This document shows positions 7,007 to 12,811 of a stretch of DNA of 12,811 nucleotides, in pieces. Below the pieces are notes generated by a model. It was not told the DNA's origin, made no database searches, and saw only the letters and a list, made by a program, of their open reading frames with translations. The DNA comes from Spirochaetota bacterium. GTDB taxonomy: Bacteria > Spirochaetota > Spirochaetia > DSM-27196 > PWMO01. Both the position numbers and the translations under genes were made by a program. Each line of letters begins with the position of its first letter. The first letter of the stretch is position 1. The DNA lies in the NCBI GenBank assembly GCA_009908735.1, contig JAAAOR010000002.1:1-12811 (forward strand), read 5' to 3'.

Positions 7007-9220
7007 ATGGACAAATTTCGTGAGAACTTTCGTGAAGAAGCATTTGAGCTGTTGAACTCGTTGGAGGCGTCCCTTCTCGAGCTAGAAAACAATCCCGAGA
7101 ACGAGGCTGAGATTTCAGCCGTATTCCGCTCCATGCATACGATTAAGGGCTCCGCCGCGATGTTCGGCTTCGACCACATCTCGGAGTTCGCGCATGAGAT
7201 CGAGAACATGCTGGAGTTCCTGCGCGACGGGCGCATTAGCGTGACCGACGAGCTGATTAACCTCACCCTGAAGGCCCGCGATCACGTCAGGGAGTTGCTC
7301 GAAATCGAAGGCGAGGTGCCGAAGGATGTGCGGGATGCTTCCGAGCGTATTCAAGTCGAGTTTAAAGAGTACGTCGTCGGTCTCCTCGAGCCGCAGGGTG
7401 ACCGGAGCGATGCGCCAAGCGCCCCGGCCGGGGATCTTTCAGCAATTGGTGACGAGGCCGAGGGGCGGGAAGCCGCCGTTCCGACCGGCTCAGCGGGTGC
7501 GCAGACGGCCGCGTACGCTCGTATTGACGAGGACACCGCCGACTCGAGTGAGCTCGATCACTACGTGACCTACCGCGTGCGGTTCAAGCCCAACGCCGAC
7601 ATATTCCGAAACGGCACCCGGCCACTGATGCTGCTGCGCGAGCTCGCGGAGTTCGGCGATTGCACCAGTGTACCCTACACCGACCACATTCCCGGGCTCT
7701 CCGAACTCGACCCCGAGAGTTGCTATACACAGTGGGACGTCGTTCTCACCACGAAGAAACCCGCGTCGGCGATCCGCGACGTGTTCATTTTTGTTGAGGA
7801 TGACTGCGAGCTGTCGATTAACGTTATCGACGACCTCTCGGAGGTGGAAGAGAATCACAAGCGTCTCGGTGAGATTCTCGCGGACCGTGGCGTGGTCCCG
7901 CGGGAGGCCATCGATCGAGCAGCGGGGAGGCAGAAGCGTCTCGGGGAAGTGCTTGTTGAGGACGGCGTGGATCAGCGCGAGATCGAATCCGCACTGCAGG
8001 AGCAGCAACACGTAGACCGTTCTCGGCAAAAGTTGCGCCGGGAGACCTCAAGCTCGAGTATCCGCGTGAGCTCTGAAAAGCTCGATCAGCTCGTCGACCT
8101 CGTCGGCGAGATCGTGACCCTGCAGGCACGCCTCACTCAGACCTCGACGCGCATGGAGGATGCGGGGCTGAACTCGATTGCCGAGAACTTCGAGCGACTC
8201 ACCGACGAGCTCCGCGACTCCACCATGAGCATCCGGATGCTGCCCATCGGAACCACCTTTTCCAAGTTTCGTCGCCTCGTCCGCGATCTCTCTCAAGAGC
8301 TCGGAAAAGAGGTCGAAATGGAGGCGAACGGCGGCGAGACGGAGCTCGACAAGACGGTCATAGAGCGCCTCAACGATCCGCTCGTGCACATCATCCGAAA
8401 CGCCATCGATCATGGCGTAGAAACACCCGCGGAGCGCGAAGCTGCGGGTAAGCCCCGGGCGGGAACAGTGAGCTTGACCGCCGCGCACGCCGGTGCCGAA
8501 GTCCTCATCAGTATCTTTGACGACGGGGCGGGGCTCGACCGTGAGGGGATTCTCGCCAAGGCAAGGTCAAAGGGGCTCCTCCGCGGTGACGAGGAGCCGA
8601 GCGATGAGGATGTCTGGCAGTTACTCTTTGCTCCTGGGTTCTCAACTAACGAGAACGTCACCACGGTATCCGGCCGGGGCGTGGGCATGGACGTCGTAAA
8701 GAAAGAGATAGATAACCTCGGTGGCACCGTTCGCATCGAGACGAGCCCCGGCCATGGAACGACGTTCAAGCTGAGCATCCCGCTGACGCTTGCCATTATC
8801 GACGGCTTGCTCGTGCGCATTGGCGCTCAGCATTACGTGTTTCCACTGTCGGCCGTGGGAGAATGCATCGAGCTGACAAAGGAGATGCGCGAGGAGCAGG
8901 GTGGCGGACGCATCATTAACAACCGCGGCGAGATTTTGCCCTATGTGCGCCTTCGCGAAGTCTTCGGCATCGACGGGAGCTATGACGGCATCGAGCAGGT
9001 CGTCGTGGCGAATTCCCAGCAGGGCACCGTCGGTTTCGTGGTGGACAACGTGATCGGCGATTTTCAGACGGTGATCAAGAACCTCGGAAAGCTCTATCGC
9101 GATCTCGAAGGCATCTCTGGGGCAACCATCCTCGGCGACGGAACGGTGGCGCTGATTCTCGATCTCCAGCGCCTTACCGCGCTTGCTACTACCGGCGGAG
9201 TGGAAGTGAGTCATGCCTGA
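7007..9220 (+). CDS. cheA: chemotaxis histidine kinase CheA
   Basis: CheA autophosphorylates on a histidine in response to receptor state and passes the phosphate to CheY (motor control) and CheB (adaptation). The 737-residue protein has all core domains. P1 (HPt) is at 1-105 with phospho-acceptor H44 in MHTIKGSAAMFGF. A low-complexity linker (about 125-180) is followed by a P2-like domain at about 186-278 (YRVRFKPNADIF to VFIFVED). Next come two 25-residue repeats beginning RLGEIL (286) and RLGEVL (311). P3 dimerisation starts near 350. The P4 ATPase domain has the N box HIIRNAIDHG (461-470), G1 DDGAGLD (505-511) and G2 GRGVGMD (556-562). The CheW-like P5 domain runs from about 595 to the end. 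Compared with E. coli CheA (654 residues) the extra length lies between P1 and P3. It overlaps cheR by 8 bases. Confidence 0.98.
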   Translation: MDKFRENFREEAFELLNSLEASLLELENNPENEAEISAVFRSMHTIKGSAAMFGFDHISEFAHEIENMLEFLRDGRISVTDELINLTLKARDHVRELLEIEGEVPKDVRDASERIQVEFKEYVVGLLEPQGDRSDAPSAPAGDLSAIGDEAEGREAAVPTGSAGAQTAAYARIDEDTADSSELDHYVTYRVRFKPNADIFRNGTRPLMLLRELAEFGDCTSVPYTDHIPGLSELDPESCYTQWDVVLTTKKPASAIRDVFIFVEDDCELSINVIDDLSEVEENHKRLGEILADRGVVPREAIDRAAGRQKRLGEVLVEDGVDQREIESALQEQQHVDRSRQKLRRETSSSSIRVSSEKLDQLVDLVGEIVTLQARLTQTSTRMEDAGLNSIAENFERLTDELRDSTMSIRMLPIGTTFSKFRRLVRDLSQELGKEVEMEANGGETELDKTVIERLNDPLVHIIRNAIDHGVETPAEREAAGKPRAGTVSLTAAHAGAEVLISIFDDGAGLDREGILAKARSKGLLRGDEEPSDEDVWQLLFAPGFSTNENVTTVSGRGVGMDVVKKEIDNLGGTVRIETSPGHGTTFKLSIPLTLAIIDGLLVRIGAQHYVFPLSAVGECIELTKEMREEQGGGRIINNRGEILPYVRLREVFGIDGSYDGIEQVVVANSQQGTVGFVVDNVIGDFQTVIKNLGKLYRDLEGISGATILGDGTVALILDLQRLTALATTGGVEVSHA

Positions 9221-10109
9221 GAGAAGGGAAGAGAACGTAGCCGAGCAGCAGGACGACGTCAGGCGCAACTTCACCTCCCGGCAGTTGACGGCCAAGCAGT
9301 TTAAAGTGCTGAGCGAGTTTGTTGAGCGCGAGCTCGGCATCCGGATGCCCCCGACGAAACGTGTCATGCTCGAGTCCCGACTGCAGAAACGACTGCGGGT
9401 GTTGTCTCTCGATAGCTTCCAGGATTACCTCGACTTCGTCTTTGACGACAGCCAAAAAGAGGCTGAGCTGCTCCACATGATCGATTCGGTGACCACGAAC
9501 AAGACCGACTTCTTTCGCGAATCGGATCATTTCGATTATCTGACGAGTCGGCTTCTACCGGAGAGATACGGCGAGGGCTGGGGCCGGGACCGTCCGCTGC
9601 GCGTGTGGTCCACTGCGTCCTCAACCGGTGAGGAGCCCTATACGCTCGCCATGGTGCTCGAGGAGTTCCGCGGCGAGCATCAGGGTTTCAACTACGGCAT
9701 CCTCGCGACGGATATATCGACTCGCGCGCTCGAGCACGGGCGCAAGGCCGTTTACACCGAAGAACGCGTAGAGCCGGTGCCGCAGACTTTGCGGAAGAAG
9801 TATCTGCTTCGCAGCAAGGACCGAACGTCGCGACTGGTACGCGTGCGCCCGGAACTGCGAAAGCGGGTCCAGTATCATCGGCTGAACCTAATGCACGACT
9901 CCTGGGATATTGGCGATCGATTCGAGGTGATATTTTGCCGGAATGTGATCATCTACTTCGAGCGGCCCACGCAATACCGACTGCTCACGCACCTGTACGA
10001 TTATCTCGTGCCCGGTGGGTATCTCTTCCTCGGACACTCCGAGACCCTCGCCGGCATGGAGTTACCCCTGGACTCGGTGGCCCCGACCATCTACCGAAAG
10101 GCGGAGTAG
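9213..10109 (+). CDS. cheR: chemotaxis protein methyltransferase CheR
   Basis: CheR transfers methyl groups from S-adenosylmethionine to glutamates of chemoreceptors and so drives adaptation. The 298-residue product matches the usual family length. The N-terminal helical domain (about 20-90) leads to the conserved TTNKTDFFRE (94-103). The SAM site is visible as VWSTASSTGEEPY (131-143) and ATDIST with D167. The catalytic-domain motif FCRNVIIYF (N244) and GGYLFLGHSE near the C-terminus complete the fold. The ATG at 9213 overlaps the cheA stop by 8 bases (GGAAG at 9202-9206 is a possible ribosome binding site), so the two are probably translationally coupled. The first 20 or so residues are polar and not part of the domain. 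Three bases separate it from cheB. Confidence 0.97.
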   Translation: MPERREENVAEQQDDVRRNFTSRQLTAKQFKVLSEFVERELGIRMPPTKRVMLESRLQKRLRVLSLDSFQDYLDFVFDDSQKEAELLHMIDSVTTNKTDFFRESDHFDYLTSRLLPERYGEGWGRDRPLRVWSTASSTGEEPYTLAMVLEEFRGEHQGFNYGILATDISTRALEHGRKAVYTEERVEPVPQTLRKKYLLRSKDRTSRLVRVRPELRKRVQYHRLNLMHDSWDIGDRFEVIFCRNVIIYFERPTQYRLLTHLYDYLVPGGYLFLGHSETLAGMELPLDSVAPTIYRKAE

Positions 10110-10112
10110 CAG

Positions 10113-11213
10113 ATGATGGCGTACAGCATGAACGAAAAGATCAAGGTGATGATTGTCGACGACTCGGCGGTCGCGCGAGAGACGCTCTCAGGCATCCTCG
10201 AGGCGGATCCCGGCATGGAGGTCGTTGCGACCGCCTCCGATCCGCTGATTGCCGCACGCAAGCTACAGAGCATAGTGCCCGACGTCATCACGCTCGACAT
10301 TGAAATGCCGCGGATGGACGGACTGAGCTTCCTGCAGAAACTTATGGCGGAGCATCCCGTGCCGGTCGTCATTTGTTCCTCCAAGGCGGAGCAAGGCTCC
10401 GGCAACGCGTTAAAGGCGATCGAGTATGGCGCGGTCGAGATCATCGAGAAGCCCAAGGTCGGTACGAAGCAGTTTCTCGAGGAATCGAAAACACGGGTGA
10501 CCGACGCCGTCAAAGCCGCCCACTTTGCGAAGCTCAAGAAAGTCAAACCCCAGGCAGTGCAGAATGAGGTTGCCCCCAAGCTCAGTGCTGATGCGATTCT
10601 GCCGAAGAGCCGCGGGCAGGCGGTGATCGAGACCACCGAGACCGTCATAGTGGTTGGTGCTTCGACTGGTGGGACGGAGGCGCTGCGCGAGTTTCTCGAG
10701 TCAATGCCGCTCGATGCGCCACCAATCGCTATCGTGCAGCATATGCCCGAGAACTTTACCGCGGCGTTCGCCCGTCGCCTCGACAGCCTGTGTAAGGTCA
10801 CCGTGAAAGAGGCCGAAAGCGGTGACTCACTCATCCGTGGGCGCGCGCTTATCGCCCCCGGAAATCATCACTGCCTCATGAAACGTAGCGGCGCGCGCTA
10901 CTACGTGGAAATAAAGGACGGTCCCCTGGTGAGCCGGCATCGGCCAAGCGTGGACGTCCTCTTCCGCTCCGCTGCCCGCTACGCGGGGAAAAACATTATC
11001 GGGGTAATTATGACGGGAATGGGCGATGACGGTGCGCGTGGAATGCTCGAAATGAAAGAGGCCGGTGCCTATAACGTGGCGCAAGATGAGGCCACGAGCG
11101 TCGTCTACGGAATGCCGAACGAGGCGGTGAAACGCGGTGCGGTCGATGTATCGCTGGCACTCGGTAGCATTGCGCAACACGTGCTCTCGAGGGCCTCCGA
11201 ACGGCGGAGGTAG
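10113..11213 (+). CDS. cheB: chemotaxis response regulator protein-glutamate methylesterase CheB
   Basis: CheB removes methyl groups from chemoreceptors and deamidates receptor glutamines; phosphorylation of its receiver domain by CheA activates it. The 366-residue protein has a REC domain (about 10-115) with acidic pair D16-D17 and phospho-acceptor D62 ([10 protein letters not shown]), a charged linker (about 130-175) and a CheB esterase domain with the triad S184 (GASTGG), H210 (VQHMP) and D306 (GMGDDGA). Three Mets are possible starts (10113, 10116, 10128). GGAG at 10103-10106 is 6 and 9 bases from the first two, so one of these is favoured over the third, although the third begins nearest the REC domain. 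It lies 3 bases after cheR and 9 bases before the next gene, in a clear che operon. Confidence 0.97.
   Translation: MMAYSMNEKIKVMIVDDSAVARETLSGILEADPGMEVVATASDPLIAARKLQSIVPDVITLDIEMPRMDGLSFLQKLMAEHPVPVVICSSKAEQGSGNALKAIEYGAVEIIEKPKVGTKQFLEESKTRVTDAVKAAHFAKLKKVKPQAVQNEVAPKLSADAILPKSRGQAVIETTETVIVVGASTGGTEALREFLESMPLDAPPIAIVQHMPENFTAAFARRLDSLCKVTVKEAESGDSLIRGRALIAPGNHHCLMKRSGARYYVEIKDGPLVSRHRPSVDVLFRSAARYAGKNIIGVIMTGMGDDGARGMLEMKEAGAYNVAQDEATSVVYGMPNEAVKRGAVDVSLALGSIAQHVLSRASERRR
11206..11210 (+). promoter_or_regulatory. Shine-Dalgarno for the hybrid kinase gene
   Basis: GGAGG, at the extreme 3' end of cheB, lies 12 bases before the GTG at 11223. A second purine run, AAGAGG (11218-11223), overlaps the start itself and is too close to serve it. 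An in-frame TAA at 11217-11219 bounds the frame upstream, and no ATG occurs before the REC domain begins, so GTG 11223 is the most likely start. Confidence 0.5.
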
Positions 11214-11222
11214 ATGTAAGAG

Positions 11223-12811
11223 GTGAGCGAGGGCTACACGACCAACGCGCGTATACTAATTGTCGAGGACGAGGCAATCGTGGCGATGGACATTCACCAC
11301 CGCCTCGAGAAGCTCGGGTACAACCCGATGCGGTACGTCGCCTCCGGTGAGGAGGCGGTGGAAGCGGCAGCCGAGCTCGACCCTGATCTCATTCTCATGG
11401 ATATCCAGCTCGCCGGAGCCATGGACGGCATAGAGGCCGCCGACGTCATACGCGAGCGCAGCGGCACGCCGGTTATTTTTCTCACTGCCTACTCCGATCG
11501 CACAAGTCTCGAACGGGCCAAGGTCGCCGACGCCTTCGGCTACGTGCTCAAACCCTTCGAGGAGCGCGAGCTTGGCATCGCGATCGAGATGGCGCTGTAC
11601 AAGGAGCAGATGCAGCGGCGACTGTCCGAGAGTCGGGAGTGGCTCCACGGCACCGTTGGTGCGCTGCACGAGGGCGTGGTTACCACGGATGCCGCGGGCA
11701 CGGTTCTGTTCATGAACCGGCGGGCCGAGGAGCTTATCGGGTGGTCGGAGCCCGAGGCTGTCGGGCTCTCCGTTGATACGGTGGTGAGAACCGAGCCCAT
11801 TGCAACCGCCGAGTTGGCTACCGAAATCCTACCGGAGGCGGTACGCCTCCTTCGTCGAGACGGGAGCGTGGCATACGTCGAGCGCCGCACCGGCTATATC
11901 CCGGAGCCGCCGAAGCGCCCCGCAACCGCAGATGGGACGCATTCGCCGTCGGCTCTCTCCCGGCAGAACGACTCGAACGCAGCGGTGTGTGGCCGTGTCG
12001 TCGTATTGCGGGAGGTCTCCGATATTCTGCGCTGCGATCACGACATGCGCGCGGCGCGCATCGAGGCAGAGGAAGCGCTTAAAACGAAGAGCGAGTTCCT
12101 GGCGAATGTAACGCACGAGCTCCGCACGCCGCTGAACAGCATTCTCGGAATGGCCGACCTCGCGCACGAGCTCGCACGCGACGAACAGCAGCGGGATTAT
12201 CTCGGCATTTTGAAGAGCTCCGCGGAGAACCTCCACGGTCTAATTTCTTCGATTCTCAATCTGTCCCGCATCGATTCCGGTCATCTGAAGCTTGATCCCT
12301 CGGAGGTCGATCTCGATCAGACGCTCGAGTCCGTCGTCCAGAGTTTCGCCCTTGAGGCCCGCGGCAAGGGGCTGGCTCTGCACTTCGCCCAGTCTCCGAA
12401 GACTCCGGCGTACGTCTTGGCCGACCGGGTTCGGCTCGTGCAGGTACTCTCTAATCTCCTGGCGAACGCGGTCAAATACACCGCGACCGGCTCCGTAACG
12501 GTGTCGGTTGACCGCGAAGATGCAAACGCGGGCGCGGTCGAGGAGCTGGTGAGAATATCCGTCTCCGATACCGGGCCGGGTATTCCCGAGTCGGAGTTTC
12601 AGCGTGTCTTCGAGCCCTTCACTCAGGTCGATGGGGGACCGACTCGGACGTTCAACGGCGCCGGCATCGGTCTCGCAGTTGCCCGCGAGATCGTGGAGCT
12701 CATGGGCGGGCGCATTCTGCTCGAGAGTGTCGTCGGAGAGGGCAGCGTCTTTACGATCGAGTTGCCCCTGCCGTCTTCGGGGCGCTCGAGAGGGGCGGTG
12801 GAAATCCCGCC
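11223..12811 (+). CDS. hybrid sensor histidine kinase REC-PAS-HisKA-HATPase, 3' end missing
   Basis: A predicted cytoplasmic histidine kinase; 529 residues are visible and the frame is still open at the window end. No membrane segment is seen. The N-terminal receiver domain (about 9-125) has the acidic pair E15-D16, phospho-acceptor D60 in LMDIQLAGAMDG, the FLTAYSD strand and the conserved lysine in LKPF. A PAS-like domain follows at about 140-270 (GVVTTDAAGTVLFMNRRAEELIGW). The HisKA dimerisation domain has H298 in FLANVTHELRTPLNSILG. The ATPase domain shows N415 (LLANAVKY), D449 (DTGPGIP), an EPFTQVD segment and G2 GAGIGL (479-484). An additional C-terminal receiver or HPt may follow beyond the edge. 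It starts with GTG 9 bases after cheB and is likely in the same transcript. The N-terminal receiver would allow input from another kinase, possibly CheA, which is inference. Confidence 0.93.
   Translation, partial: MSEGYTTNARILIVEDEAIVAMDIHHRLEKLGYNPMRYVASGEEAVEAAAELDPDLILMDIQLAGAMDGIEAADVIRERSGTPVIFLTAYSDRTSLERAKVADAFGYVLKPFEERELGIAIEMALYKEQMQRRLSESREWLHGTVGALHEGVVTTDAAGTVLFMNRRAEELIGWSEPEAVGLSVDTVVRTEPIATAELATEILPEAVRLLRRDGSVAYVERRTGYIPEPPKRPATADGTHSPSALSRQNDSNAAVCGRVVVLREVSDILRCDHDMRAARIEAEEALKTKSEFLANVTHELRTPLNSILGMADLAHELARDEQQRDYLGILKSSAENLHGLISSILNLSRIDSGHLKLDPSEVDLDQTLESVVQSFALEARGKGLALHFAQSPKTPAYVLADRVRLVQVLSNLLANAVKYTATGSVTVSVDREDANAGAVEELVRISVSDTGPGIPESEFQRVFEPFTQVDGGPTRTFNGAGIGLAVAREIVELMGGRILLESVVGEGSVFTIELPLPSSGRSRGAVEIP

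Noticed and set aside
8642..9367. Open frame of 241 codons on the - strand
   Set aside because: It is antisense to the conserved P4/P5 region of cheA and the start of cheR; no domain, ribosome binding site or promoter was seen.
11214..11219. ATG-TAA minimal frame between cheB and the hybrid kinase
   Set aside because: A two-codon frame with a ribosome binding site only 3 bases away is most likely incidental. It is useful only because its TAA bounds the kinase frame.

Overview
The window is a GC-rich bacterial chromosome segment with every gene on the + strand and almost no intergenic space. It comes from a Gram-negative-type, motile, chemotactic bacterium: there is a lipobox lipoprotein serine protease, a second protein with a signal peptide, and a che gene block. 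I tentatively suggest a GC-rich spirochaete, judging from the gene style (FtsH, repeat-rich envelope proteins, a STAS/CheA/CheR/CheB set). This is an impression from reading, not a measured placement.

Region 1 (1-6592) holds four genes that overlap in series: the 3' part of tilS (tRNA-Ile lysidine synthetase), ftsH (membrane AAA+ zinc protease), an exported helical-repeat protein whose C-terminal half carries tandem EF-hand-like DxDxDG loops, and a lipoprotein HtrA-like serine protease with a helical N-terminus. The overlaps are 26, 4 and 8 bases, which suggests translational coupling. The last three genes look like an envelope proteolysis or quality-control group.

Region 2 (6593-11213) opens with a 49-base AT-rich gap, the only good promoter candidate I see. 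Its -10 hexamer lies only 5 bases before the ATG of a single-domain STAS protein, which predicts a leaderless or near-leaderless mRNA. The STAS gene is followed by cheA (histidine kinase with an enlarged middle section), cheR (receptor methyltransferase) and cheB (receptor methylesterase). Together these give signal output (CheA) and both arms of adaptation (CheR, CheB). No receptor, cheW, cheY or cheD lies in the window.

Region 3 (11223 to the end) is a REC-PAS-HisKA-HATPase hybrid histidine kinase, read by GTG start 9 bases after cheB and cut by the window edge. Its closeness to cheB suggests it belongs to the same transcript and may link the chemosensory system to a second phosphorelay.

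I see no tRNA, rRNA, CRISPR array, insertion sequence, attachment site or convincing rho-independent terminator. There is no stretch over 50 bases without a gene. The most unusual items are the 24-residue DxDxDG repeat protein between the two proteases, the architecture of the lipoprotein protease, and the promoter that abuts the STAS start codon.
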